In this document: positions 45,701 to 58,011 of the stretch, in pieces
Layout: the number at the start of each line of letters is the position of its first letter
Position numbering within the stretch: position 1 is the stretch's first letter
Origin: Marchantia polymorpha subsp. ruderalis
Taxonomy: Eukaryota > Streptophyta > Marchantiopsida > Marchantiales > Marchantiaceae
Assembly: GCA_037833965.1 (NCBI GenBank)
Contig: AP031357.1
Location: 2,562,001-2,626,000, forward strand
Length of the DNA stretch: 64,000 bases
Direction: 5' to 3'
Made by a program: the position numbers and the translations under genes
Notes under the pieces: model-generated
The model's input: only the letters and a program-made list of their open reading frames with translations
What the model was told of the DNA's origin: nothing
The model's database searches: none

Positions 45701-47432
45701 GCCTCCCAGGTCCGCTGCATTTACTCGGGGTTTAAACGCCCCTCGTCTTTCTGCATAGCTCGCTGACACGAAATAAGAAAAGCAAAAGGCCCAGACTTCA
45801 CCGCTCCGGCGAGCTCGAGTTACCTCGTCTCCTGTTAAAACGGTCTCCCCCGTTTGGTGCTTCTTTCCGTCGCAGCACTCGCTCATAGCCTTGACCATTT
45901 GTCGATCGTTTCGCTTCTTAGAGAGTGTACAGGCCCAGATCCTTCTCAGATCAGACGATCGCATCAGCGGGATTTCCTTGTAAGGTAGAAGCGGGTCTGG
46001 CTGGCTGCTGGGTTGGCCTGCAGGGCCGGTGATAGGAATGCAGTTGCCAAGCAAATGCAGGTGCAGGGGAGGACGGGGATGTTGTGAAGCAGGAAGAATG
46101 TGGCGGCTGTGAAGGGGGTGACGAGAGGAAGAGGAAGAGCAAGGGACGATGAGTAGGAGCTGCTGCTCCTACGTTGCGTTCGGTTGATTCGAATGGGTTA
46201 TGGTATATGATGAGTAGTTAGATGAGGAGCTGAGCGCGAGAGGGATCAGGTGAGCTCACTTCGATGAGAAAATCACATTCGGCAGCACGAGTGTTGGATT
46301 TTGCCTCCTCGGCTGCGTGAAATCGTCATGATGAGTGTTCTCTGCCGCCGCCGGCTTTCTGATTGATTTACTCGTAATTGCCGTTTTTTTGCTCCATGCT
46401 CTCGCGAGGAATGGGTCCGAAATTTGGTTGTCTAGCGTAGAATAAGGCCGAGGAGATTTGAGAGTCACGGAGACGGGGAAGGGAGAGTGATAAATGGATA
46501 GGCGTTGAGGTCTGCTGGAACAGGCGAGAGACGAGATCCACACCTGGATCGTATTCATGTCGTGAAAGTAGTACGGTATAGATTTGAGGATTTGAAATCG
46601 GCCGGATAACGGCATTGTCAGTGTCGCGCAGCGAGGGAGTCAGCGGGTGATTTCCCAGATCGATAGGGAGATACAGTACAGTGGAAAGCGCGTGATTTGT
46701 ACAACCGAAGCTGGTCTCTCCCAAGCACAACGGGAAGGGGGTGGCATAGACGGTTTTGCACTCGTTTGCGAGCAGTGCAGAATATGTTTCTGATGCAGGC
46801 AATGTGACGTTGTCCACAGATTTTGCGAAGGAGCAGCGGACCTGTGCCCCGTCGTTGCTCTTCTTCTCAGCACGGAGTGGGAATGTCATCAACGGGTAAG
46901 CTTGACCCATCGCTCGAAAGATTTACGTAAGGCATGGTCAATTTGTTGCACCAAGCGTCCCTTCGATGAGATATCAGTTGCAGTGACGGGTCTGTGTAAG
47001 AATTCTTTTCGTCTTGAGGGTATCTATGAATAACGCAATCTGCCAAAGGGCGAGGCACAATTGGCGATGGAGATAATGTGGGGATGAACGTTCTTAGGAC
47101 AACCGGCATGTTTTATCATATCTTCCTTTTTTTCTCATTGAGTTCTATGATTTTTGGAAAGTGACTGGAGATGCTCACCGCTTTGGCCTTTCGTTATCCG
47201 AGCAGGTCGTCAACCGTAGCGAGCGCGGCGTTCAACTCTTGTATGTAATCTCGGCATCACTCATAATTTGGCCAAGAACTTGAACGTGGTCACTTGAACT
47301 TTCAAAGCAGAGCATTCGTTTGATTCACGTTGCTTCGTACGTACTCCGTGAAGGCTCGAAGGACTGAAGTTGAAGTGCCCTCTGGTGAAATGCAGGCATT
47401 GGTGCGGAACTCATGCAGTGTAGTGAAGATCA
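39800..47432. other. Intergenic region upstream of the DUF547 gene
   Basis: No protein family was recognised. GC content rises after about 40.7 kb. Small features are a CAG/CTG run near 40926-40945 and a three-copy 'ttctcggc' run near 44494-44515. Minus-strand frames at 46368-46910 and 46867-47109 have no recognisable domain and lie in different frames. The GC-rich last 2 kb is the likely promoter and 5' UTR area of the plus-strand gene starting at 47433. Confidence 0.5.
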
Positions 47433-50400
47433 ATGCAGAGTTGGAGCTGGGGAAATGTGCCACCTGTGGCGATTGGCAAATTTTCCGAAGACGGCAAGGT
47501 ACTCTCTCCTCTGTGACGTACTCACCGTCATGTTTCATGTTGTCGAGTAAAATATGTCTCCATCTTGTCAGTCGCTGCTCTTTCCTCCTCCTTCACGTTC
47601 CAACAGTAGTTCCTGAGCTTCGTGTTTCGATATGGTCAGGAAGTTGCGCACTGGCGCATGCCCATTGTGTTTCCGGTACTCCTTCCGCTCTCGTCGTGAC
47701 AGACCTGAACGTCAACCCATAGCTGAACTTCGGATTGCTCGGTTTGCAGGGCCACCAAGTTTCACCGGTGTCGACACCGGCATCAACTGAGGGCTCTGAT
47801 GATGGAAAGTTGACACTCAAAGACCGGCGGCTCGCTTTAGAGCAAGAAGTGAGTCATTTTCTTGGCAGTGTCGTTGTGCACTTATTTCGATCTGGCACGG
47901 TTTTCGCTCTTCGTCCGGACTCCGGCAATTTGCATCACGTGCAGTGTACTGACCGGAGGTTATGTGCGTCTCGAATCAGGTTAGCAAGCTACGGAAGAAG
48001 CATGCGCAGGAGGTGAATCTGCACAAGGCCTTGGAGAGAGCTCTGCAGCGGCCCGTCGGAGTTCTGCCCCGTATTCCATCGTATCTTCCTGCAAAGGTCG
48101 GTTCCTCGCATGTCGTTAGTTTAAATGTCGCGTCTGGGTTTGAAGGCTCCGAGTAGAATTGTCGAATGGATGTAGATTGGAGTGCAATGGTGAAGTCAGT
48201 GACCCGATATATAGTTCTTGGTGGCAATACAGATTCAAAAGCTGTTAGCAGAAGTCGCCGTCTTGGAGGAGGAAGTTATTCGATTAGAGGATCATGTCGT
48301 GTACTTGCGCAATGAGCTCAACGATGAAGCTCAACAGGTCAATTCGTGGGGGACGCAGAAGCAGCCCAATAACTTCAATGCTGCGAACAATGCCAAGAGT
48401 CACGTCAACGACTTGAGCAAGCCAAATCACCTGACTAAGATTCGCTTGAAGAAAGATGCATCTGTTCCTGTTAAGGAACCTCCCGTCAAGGAAGTCACCA
48501 AGGAGGTCAAGGATGCGAGTAAATTTTCGTCCACTGGTCGCAAGAAGGCTTCCACCGACTCAAAGGATGCGAAGAAGAGTGATCAACCTGTCGCCAAGCT
48601 GCTCATGTCTTTCAAATCCAACTCTTCAAAGGAGGGTAAGGAGGACAAGAAGGACAGGGATCATAAGAATGAGAAGGATCACAAGGACAATTCCAAGGAG
48701 CACAAAGATGGCAAAGAGTCCAAAGAGAGCTCGAAAGAGCCTGCGAAAACGGTATCGCCCACGAAGAGTACCAAGAGTCCTCGTCGAGCGGGAGCTACAG
48801 GAAAATCTGCCGCCCCAACGCTGACGCCTGCACCCACTGCCGTCACTGCCCGCAAGGCCCCGGTGAGTGAGGTGCTCTCGAGATTCCAAGGCATGCAACA
48901 GCCTTGGAAACCATCAGGGACCAATGCGAAGAACAACAATCTTCTCCGGCAGTTCAATTCGCTCGGTTGGAATGATAAGCAGCCGCATCTCACGAAACAG
49001 CAATCCACATCCAGCCCTCGTTTCAATGCGGGATCTAACAGCTCAGGCAGCTGGCTCGACAGACCGATTTCGGCTCTGCCCAAGGCAGATAGTTCTAGTC
49101 CCCGAGCTGGTGCAAGGAACCCCTTCTCCGGGGGTTCGAACACAAGATTGTGGGAGAAGGAGAATTTGCAGAGCTCTGCAGCAGCGAAAATCGCGTCGAG
49201 AAGTCCCCGAGCCTCGAAACTCGGCTTTAGCGTGGACTTCGAATCATCTAATGTGGATCGCAAGTCTACCATAGCAAGCAAGGTAATTGCTTCCTCTTGA
49301 GGAGTGTAATCTTTTTCAGCGATTTGAAGTAAGATGAGTAAGTAATCAGCCCTCTACGCAGGATTTCATCCTCTGAAATGCTCCGCAGCGCGCTCACGTT
49401 TAGCAGTTTCATTGTGTCCAACGACAGGCCCTTCTGGCGGCAGTTCAACCAGCGAGTAAGATGGCCTTCACAAGCGCCCCAAAAGACGCACCCACTATCG
49501 AACCCAACCGACTGTCCGAGGAGCTGGTGAAGTGCTTAGTCAACATTTATAACAAATTGGCCAAGGTTCCTGCTGCAGATGCGAAGGGCAGTAAATCTGG
49601 GTCGAAAACACCAGTCCACGCCTCTGCTTCTCGGAGCAACGGTCACAAGTCAGGCGAAGACACGGCACCTGTAACTGACTTCTACGGTGTCTGCAAAGAC
49701 CATCCCCGGGATGTTGGTCCTTACAAACACATTCATGAAATTACAGTGGACACAATCGACAGCAGTGGCATTGGCAGCTGTACTGCTCTATACAAAAAGC
49801 TCGGGTATGTCGCTTGCTCTTTAGCAACACATCGGGACCAGAATGATGTTACTTCATGCTCGATTGCTCTCGCAAACTCATATTCTAGACTCAGAAATGA
49901 CAATGTCCTGGTATGTTAAAAGCTCTGTGCAGGGATTGCACAATTATGTGGCATGCTTATTCTAGCTTCATTGGAAAAGTTTCCTTGCCTCGACTGCATA
50001 CCCGTAAGACCTCGCTTATCGGATGTGCAGATCACTGATGGAGCAGCTGGAGAAGGCGGACCTTCAAGCATTATCTCACCACGAAAAGTTGGCATTTTGG
50101 ATCAACATTTACAACGTTTGCATGATGCACGTAAGTGGCAGCCTGTAGTAGCCAATCCTGTTAACTAGATGCTCTTGTGGAGTATCTTGACGTCTGTTTG
50201 CCTTTTTTGGAGGGGGCTTGTGTGTCGTGCTGGTTGTTGATTCTCAAGTGCTCTTCCCTCCAGGCATTTTTGGAGCGCGGGATTCCTAGCAGCCCGTCGA
50301 AGGTGGTTGCTCTCATGCGCAAGGTACGAATGACATGTATTCCCGCCCTTCCATGCTGGAATGAGGACAGCTTAGAGGAGGTTGTGGGGCAATTGCAATC

Positions 50401-51387
50401 AGTGGACAACTTCATTGCTGCAGTGGAAAAGCTCTGATTTCATCGTGAGAAATGTATTGTTCGAGACGTGAATCTCAATGGTGGATTGCTCGATTGCAGG
50501 CAGTTGTGAACGTAGGGGGTTACGTGCTGAACGCTTTGACCATCGAACATTTTATTCTTCGACTACCCTGTCGACCGAAGAATGTCCGAACATCTCCTTG
50601 GCGGCATTTTCAACGCGCCGAGGCCGCCACCCCAACCATGGTGAGTAATTCGAACGCAAACAGCTGTTCACATTCTTGGCCTTGGCAGGAGAATCAGGCT
50701 TTCTCTAGTTACCCTCCACCGAAGTTAAAGTGGCCTCAATGTACTTCAAGCTTAATTGGCTACGGACTGATTTGACTTTCGCCTCGTTCTCCAGGCTTTT
50801 ATGAAAAATGCTGGGATGGAAGAAATTATTGAGCGCAGTGCGTATGGGCTCGATTGGCACGAGCCTCTCGTTACTTTTGGACTCTGCTGCGGCAGCCGAT
50901 CGTCCCCCGCCGTAAGTAATCTCATCCAAAGTAGTCTTTCTCGGAATTTCTGCACCTTTCAAGTCAAACGTGCGCTTCACAAGCTGAACCCTTCATCTAT
51001 TATTCAAACCGGGCTTTCTGTTGAAGCGTATCTGCATCTGCTCTGTGACGGGAGGATGACCAGTTTATGTTTGTTTGTGTACAGCTCCGAGTATATACAT
51101 CGGCTGCTGTAGAGCAAGAGCTGGAAACAGCGAAACGAGAATACCTCCAAGCGGCAGTGGGCGTGAACGCGCAAGACAAGATTTTACTCCCCAAGCTCCT
51201 GGAGTGGTACATGCGCGATTTTGCCAAGGATATGGAGTCCTTATTAGAGTGGGTATGCGGGCAGCTGTCCAGTCCACTTCGAGAAGCCGTCCAAGAATGC
51301 TTAAACCACCCAAGAGAGGGTGTACTGTCACACTCCATCGAAGTGATGCCGTATGACTTCAATTTCCGTTATATTTTCCTGATTTGA
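47433..51387 (+). CDS. Leucine-zipper MIP1-type / DUF547 domain protein, ten coding exons
   Basis: Exons read by splice signals and frame continuity: 47433-47498, 47750-47848, 47980-48096, 48233-49282, 49428-49804, 50031-50130, 50264-50323, 50500-50640, 50795-50911 and 51085-51387, giving 2430 nt and 809 residues. All introns are GT..AG and short (130-330 bp). The start ATG follows in-frame TAG and TGA at 47418-47423. Residues ~45-110 form the ternary-complex-factor MIP1 leucine zipper ('[15 protein letters not shown]', '[14 protein letters not shown]', '[16 protein letters not shown]'). Residues ~120-440 are a Lys/Ser-rich, probably disordered linker. Residues ~560-760 are DUF547 ('[19 protein letters not shown]', '[20 protein letters not shown]', '[12 protein letters not shown]', '[11 protein letters not shown]', '[20 protein letters not shown]'). 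The family is plant-wide and poorly characterised; a scaffold role is inferred from the zipper. No disabling change was seen. Untranslated upstream exons may exist. Confidence 0.9.
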
Positions 51388-54300
51388 TCACATCAACATA
51401 CACATAACCTCACCTTAAGTTCGCTGCAACTTACAATTCATTCCAGGATATATTTCCTACTAACAGGTGTGATACACCATCAACAACAACAGCAGCAGCA
51501 GATGAATCTTAGACTCCACCACGACGAGCAGATTCCCCAATTGTGCAGAGCAATGGCTTGCGAGAATGCCGTGATCCCAGACATCCTTGCTCTGACAACG
51601 CTTCTTCGACAGACGGAGGTCGTGGCAGAGTAGCATTCTGGTCGCGAAAGTGGGATCTTTTTAGTTACCCCACCCGATCGACGACCAGATTGGGAGCAAT
51701 TTCTCCACAGTAGGACTGACTAGTATCAACGCACTGCATCCAAATGCCATTTCAAGTATCTACGGTAGCATCAAGGCTGCCAACTATCAGCTTCAGCACA
51801 AAAATGTATTCAAAAGAAAACCTCATGGTGGGTTCTTCAACACCCCACGATACAATACCGTCACAGTAGCTAGCTTAGCTAGCTCGCCATTTGTTTAAGT
51901 CTTGTATAATTGTAACATTTTTGAATGTTTGTTCGGGATCGTGTTTTAACACCCATTATCTCCTTTCCCAAGTGAATAAAATATCAGTTCTTGTCTCTGC
52001 GCATTCATTGGGCCCCATGGTGATCCCTGATTCCTCGAGTTTTCCGAATGGGCAAATTTAACTCCGAATGTCGTCCCTCTGCCCGAACATGATTGCTGTC
52101 AGGCTCACGCCGAATGAATGCGCCGTACCCTTCGAACCTCGCCAGTCGGTCAACTGCCAACCGAGTAGTCATGTGAGCGCCTCGCTAAGTTTAGACCTCG
52201 GACTGCACTCGTGTACCTCGTTGAGCTCAGTCCTGTCTCTATTCAAATTCAAATCCCCTTCGCCACCTTGCCGTTCGAATCCTTGTCAGGAACGGTCCAG
52301 CGTGACTAGTGGATCCGAACGGATATGCCCCCTCGCTCTCTTTATGAGCGGGCCGGCCATCCGCCTCCCGGAGCACCGCAGGGCCCGTGCCGTCGAGGGC
52401 AGACAAGATGCGTCGCTCTTCGTGCTGCTGCACATGAAGAGTCCCTAGACTTCCTTCCTTCGTGGTTCCGGTTCGGCCGAGGCACCTGGCTCGGAGTCTC
52501 GGACCGAGTTACGGTAGAACCGAGAGCGTGGGCATAGTATGCAGATAATCGTCTCGCGTGCTCCTCTGTGATGGATGACACATTCCTCGAGAGCGCAAGT
52601 AGGACTGCAGAAGTGCGCCATGTCTACCGTGACAGCGAGGACGCCATTGCCTTTGAGGAGCTCGCCGTCGCAGGCGGTGAGCTCCTCGAGGGAGAGAGAA
52701 ATTAGAAGCCACAATCTTGGACTTGTTCTAGAAGACCGATGGGGCCGTGCACGAACTGGGGCGCGTTGGTATGTGTATGCTCGTGAACAACAGTCTGGCA
52801 CTCTTATGGCTTCTGTGACGGTGGACGTGGGTCCCTTATATTCGGAGTTTTTTTCCATTTGATAGTGTGCGATGGTGGTGGAGGTCCAGTCTGTTCGTGC
52901 CTATCCTTGTCGGCCACGCTCGTCTTTCATGTCCATTTCCTTGCTTTGGTTCGGCTGGAGTATTTTTCTTTCCCTCTTTTGGCTCCCTCATCTGCGGCCC
53001 TGGATCATTCCTCATTGAGTTTCAGCAGAGTGAGATCCGCCATGTTATCATGGGGACCTTTCACGCTATGTTGAAGCAGGCATTTTGGGGTTTTCCATTT
53101 TTATTGAAGCATCTTCTTAATGACAATGTGAAGGGATTTTGAACATGGGCTCCTTTATTTTGAGATATGTATCATAGTGATAAAATTAAGCTTTTCCTGG
53201 GATACATATGCACAATCAATCACACGTGAATCTGAATTAATTTGGACGTAACATATACCCTCATGAAATCGTTTGAAAGATAGATATATGATTGGTTTGG
53301 GATTATATATATACACACACATTAGCTGAACGTTAGGAATTGCGTGGGGATATGTAACCACAGCCCTGGATTATGCCACGATAGACTATCATCAGCTAAA
53401 TTAAAAAAAATTCAGAGGTAACTAGTTGCTTCTTTAGCTTAAGAGTTACGTGATCTATGGACTTCAGTATTTTCTAAAAAGAAAGCATGAAATATTACTC
53501 ATAAAATTACTACGATAACATTGGTATCAGTTTCTTTGATACATTTCATAGTTTATAATACTTAGCATCCATCGATTATAAACTCCGTGAAAATGATACT
53601 AGCTCTTAGCTCCATCCTCCCCTTTGAACTTTTCCATGTATGACTTGACTGGCTGTCTTCCAATACTTTTGCTGTATTTGTATTGCGTTATGTATTTATC
53701 TTAGTCTTATCTAGAGGGCCTCTCTTAGTCTATATTGCTTAACAGTTAATGCTTATGTTATTTTGTTTTTATTCTTTGATTTCCCCAGAAGATCAGAGAC
53801 CTCCTATATTTAGTTTGAAGAGTAGTTTGTACTAATTCTTGATGTCTTGACGTAGACAATCATCATCAAAACATGTCCGTTGGGCAGTTAAAGTCCCATA
53901 CCTACGAATTTGAGCTACATTTCACGAAAGACTACCAGCTGCGAATTCTAATACCAATCTGACGTTACGTTCGTGAGTCTAGCATTCCTCTGTCCCGTCT
54001 CTGCGATTAGGTTTTCGTCCAGGAACTGTTGAGTGGCCTTTAAAATGTGTATCCTTGCAGATTGGGTTTGCACAAATACACGCTTCCCCACGAGGTCGAC
54101 AAAGTAGGCGGAGATTTGTGGTTCATTCGTGTAGTGTAAAGAGCCTCCTGCTGTACAACTGAGTCTACTGACAATCAGTCCTCGGCTAGTGTTCAGGCCT
54201 CAGTCTCACCTCCCACCCATGTGGAATGGTAACAGCGCACTTAGTTTCTTTGTTCTGGAATACATGAATACAGGTGTTATAGTGGAAACCTTCTTCTCAC

Positions 54301-55906
54301 TTGCCTACGCTGTGTATGGAGCTCCTGTTTAGGTTCATTCTCGAGTGCTTGATAGTGCAGTTGTTAAGAGTTGAGGTAAGACGTTAGCCATCGCGTCTAT
54401 TGCATATGAAGTATGCATTGTAAGGTTTTGAAATGTCCTTCAATCACAGCATTCATCCTGATCCACAACGCTACCGAAGATATCCTCCAAAAACTGGTCG
54501 CTTAAGCCTTCCAGTTCATTGGCGGTTTTTATCAGCAATGATGAATTATAGCGTATTACATACATAGCACATCCAAAGCTTCTGTTGAAGTTCTTTGACA
54601 GTGTCTCATGTTGGGCACCCAATGGTCGGGGTAATGGGGGTACTGGTGCTCTAATTTCCTCCAGTTTTAATGAGTTCGAAGTCTCTATTTCAGACTTCTC
54701 GATTGACACAAATGACTAACTGGTGCGGCGAGAGTGGTGAAGGTCTGGCCAAGGCCGACTTTCTTACTGTTCTCATTTAGACCTGCGCCAAATTGAACCT
54801 GGATCTTTTGCTTCTTTGTTTTTATGGCTCATATTTCTCCTAAAGCTCAGAACTTCATTGGCGGGAGCACTTAACAACAAGCCTCTCTCACTTGGAAACT
54901 GAGGGTAGGATTGTAATTATAATCTAGATGAGAGCCGAGATTTGACATTTTGTCTCGAATGATCGTTTATGAACGTACATTGAGATCGAAGATTCCCATC
55001 CAGCATTCTGTAAGTCGAAACCTGAACACTGACGACTGTCTGAACATCTAAATTGCAAGTTTCTACACGTGCTGAAACAGCTTTCACAGCTGGCATTGGA
55101 CGGAGGGAGCAAATGAAGTTACTGATGTGTCGCAGTACGACATGATTCAACTAATTAGACCGCAGGCTAGAACAACCCCGACCGTATGCCATCCGACGGC
55201 TTCTAGAGTGTGCGCGATGATCGGCGGGTGAGTTCTTCACGGTCAGATGGGCATTGTGCTGATAGTGAAACACCTCCGGAGTAGAGTTGCTTGATGATGT
55301 ATATACACATATTGAAATTACAATGAACACTTACAATTTGCAATAATGGAGACTTATCACCTGAATATATCTCTAACTGTTGTAATTACTCAACTGCAGT
55401 CTCCCAACAATCGCAGACAATATGGTGACGAGGGATAATCCTGTGGACAGTTAAGTATTTCATTAAGCATCCTCAGGCGGAAATTCCATCGACGGCCTGC
55501 AGCCCCACCGTTAGTGATGTTCCAGTACTATCCGGGGTTATTTCGAGTAGAAAGATGAAATCACAGTTCAGACTCATGATGCTCGTATTTCTCATGGTTG
55601 CGAAGTTCGCAGCCCTGTCCAAGAACTCACGGCCGTTTCTTAGCCAAAATACTCTCCCCAACAGTGACGGACGCTCCCACTCTATAGAGCAAATCAGTAA
55701 CTTATTAGAACATGGCTGACGGTGGCCGTCGAATAGGGTCCCATCGGGTGAATTGAAACCTGTTGGGTCCGTTTAAGAGGTTTGAGTTTCCAAGGGGTCC
55801 CATCAAATCAAATTTCTCGTCAATGGGATTCTGTATTTGATTTTCAAGAAGTTCCATATTTTGGAAAATAATTTTTTTTCTTCATCTACTTGGCCTAAAT
55901 AGAGAG
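51388..55906. other. 3' flank of the DUF547 gene and spacer
   Basis: The first 600 bp is the likely 3' UTR, with an AATAAA signal at about 51975. A CAA/CAG-rich stretch lies at 51480-51500. From about 52.0 to 52.9 kb the sequence is GC-rich with overlapping frames on both strands but no domain. The remainder is ordinary AT-rich spacer; no RNA gene could be supported. Confidence 0.5.
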
Positions 55907-57262
55907 TGATAAAAGGAACTATCTCTTTCTAGGGACCAATCGATATGTTGGAAGGTTGTCACACCTAGGTATTCACGTATTACTTGTGGGCTGGTCAGTT
56001 CGTACAAACGACTACTTCCTGGTCACAATTCTTGAGCATGACCAGATCTTGCAGAATTGCAGAACTCCATCGCGAGGATGGAGTTTTGGGGTGAGCTCGA
56101 TGGATACATCCGACTGAGCTTGTTTAGTTCTCGTTTGGCCCTTTTCCCCCGCATGATATCAGGCTAAATGATAGAGCTTTTCAGTCATAATATTATTGAA
56201 GAGTTTAAAGACGTGATATATATTTCTACATGACCATGGTGCACCGGTGTTTGCAATCCTTTGTGCACAAGCACCACTATCAAAAAACAAAAATTCAGGT
56301 TCAAGTTTGTCTATGCAAAAACAAAAATGCATATGAATACATACAGTTTTATCTCTTTACCATTAATACCAGAAGACACAAAATGTTTTTGAGTGTCGAT
56401 TTTTGGCATTGAGTTCTGAATTGTTATACCTCTAAGCTAATCAGAAAATGGTCATACAGATTTACTAGGAACCCTTGTTTGCAGGTCATAATGAGAATTT
56501 TTTTCCACGTTCTAGCCAACGTCATACTGGATCTTTATTCTTCAATACTTTGTGCACAAGCACCACTATCAAAAAACATATGAGATGATATGGAGAGTGA
56601 TATGCTCAATTTTAGGAAATCAATAGTTTAATCAGGTTCCTAATGAATCTGTATGACCATTTTCTGATTAGCTTAGAGGTATAACAATTAAGATCTCAAT
56701 GCCAAAAATTGACACTCAAAAGCATTTTTTTTTCCCTCTCAAATGAAACCTCTTGTCAGCTTCTAGTATTGATGGTAAAGAGATGAAACTGTATGTATTC
56801 ATATGCATTGTAGTTTTTGCATAGAGAAACTCAAACCTGAATTTCTTGTTTTTTGGTACTGGTGCTTGTGCACAAAGGATTGCAAAATAAAGATTCAGTA
56901 TGACATTGGCCAGAACGTGAAAAAAATTTCTAACTATAACCTGCAAACACGGGTGCACCATGGTCATGTAGAATTGAAATATATATATCACGTCTTAAAT
57001 TTTTCAATAATATTATGCTTGAAAAGCTCTATCATTTAGCCTGATGTCATGCCGGGAAAAAGGCGAAACAAGAACTAAACGAGCTCAATCGGATGTGTCC
57101 ATCCAGCTGACCTTGCGTTGGAGTTCTGCAAGATCTGGTCATGCTCAAGAATTGTGACCGAGAAGTAGTCTTTCGTGAGAACTGACAGCCCACGAGTAGT
57201 TCAAAGTACGTGAAAATATAGCTGTGACATCCTTCCAAATGATCGATTAGTTCCGTCACACC
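55907..57262. repeat. Large imperfect palindrome (foldback element)
   Basis: The left arm (about 55907-56470) and right arm (about 56634-57262) are reverse complements at high similarity. Matching blocks include 'cacaattcttgagcatgacc' (left, 56016) against 'ggtcatgctcaagaattgtg' (right, 57139), the region around 'gaccatggtgcacc', and 'aatggtcatacagatt' against 'aatctgtatgaccatt'. The spacer 56471-56633 holds an extra copy of a segment (about 56479-56575) present in the right arm but deleted from the left arm. No transposase frame is present. It may be a non-autonomous foldback/MITE-like element or an inverted duplication; a transcript would fold into long double-stranded RNA. Confidence 0.88.
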
Positions 57263-57781
57263 TTTTCAGGTTGTTAAAAGCTCTTAAATAGTTGTTTGGG
57301 TTAAAAGGCGCTAGCAGCTTACGAAAATTGTGTAATTAAATTAAATAATGGTGCGTTCAAAGCTTAATAAAATTTAACTACACAATTTCGTTAATTTTTT
57401 ACCTCCTTTCTTAACTCATGAATTTGCAACTTTGAAAATAACAAGATGTAGTTCTGAAATATCAAGATCTTTTGGAAGTTTCTCGATAACAAAATTACAT
57501 TGATAAAATAGTGGATGAATATAAGCAACTTTTGGTGAACATCAACTTTGCCATGCTTTAAATCGTTTGACAAACATATCTCATCTGATTTTAGTGAAGC
57601 TTGGACTAATCCAAACATTAAATTTTTTGATGAAATTCTTCGGAGAATTAGCATGTCTGTCATGCGAATACGTATCGCCATACACTCTACATCGTTGACA
57701 TGCTACTCACATACATATACGCACACATACACACATATAAGGCGCGAGAGAGTACACACTCAAAATGTCACAACTCGAACA

Positions 57782-58011
57782 CAGTTCTTCGAGTGAAATG
57801 AACGGGAGATTCCCCACTGGAATTCTCGTCGGTCGTTTACCCTACTGGTAAAACCGTCACCGTCACAAACATAGTCAAGCCAAACCCACTCCACACTCGG
57901 AGATTGCAAGTCGATGCTCCCGTGCACTACTCCCAACACGTTAGGCTTGACTCGAAGAACTTACGTTCTTCAAGCCGTCCCTGACTGAATACCCCTCGCG
58001 ACCCAAACCCT
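57782..58011. repeat. Dispersed repeat, copy B
   Basis: The same ~235-bp repeat as 19585-19828, in the same orientation. It keeps the inner inverted motif in a diverged form (gaagaac / gttcttc around 57954-57970). Here it lies in plain spacer between a CA/TA-rich microsatellite (about 57708-57740) and AT-rich sequence. Boundaries agree with copy A at both ends, which suggests a defined element. Confidence 0.8.

Noticed and set aside
46368..47109. Two overlapping minus-strand frames of 180 and 80 codons.
   Set aside because: They lie in different frames, show no known domain and overlap the probable promoter/5' UTR of the plus-strand gene; no splice sites joining them were convincing.
48456..49281. 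Long open frames on both strands inside exon 4 of the DUF547 gene.
   Set aside because: They are out-of-frame or antisense readings of the Lys/Ser-rich linker; the exon frame is fixed by the zipper and DUF547 exons.
52268..52284. A T-loop-like 'cgttcgaatcc' suggesting a tRNA.
   Set aside because: No matching acceptor, D-arm or anticodon arm at the required distance on either strand.
52239..52858. Overlapping frames of 60-137 codons on both strands in a GC-rich stretch.
   Set aside because: Arg/Ser/Pro-rich composition on both strands is typical of random translation of GC-rich DNA; no motif seen.
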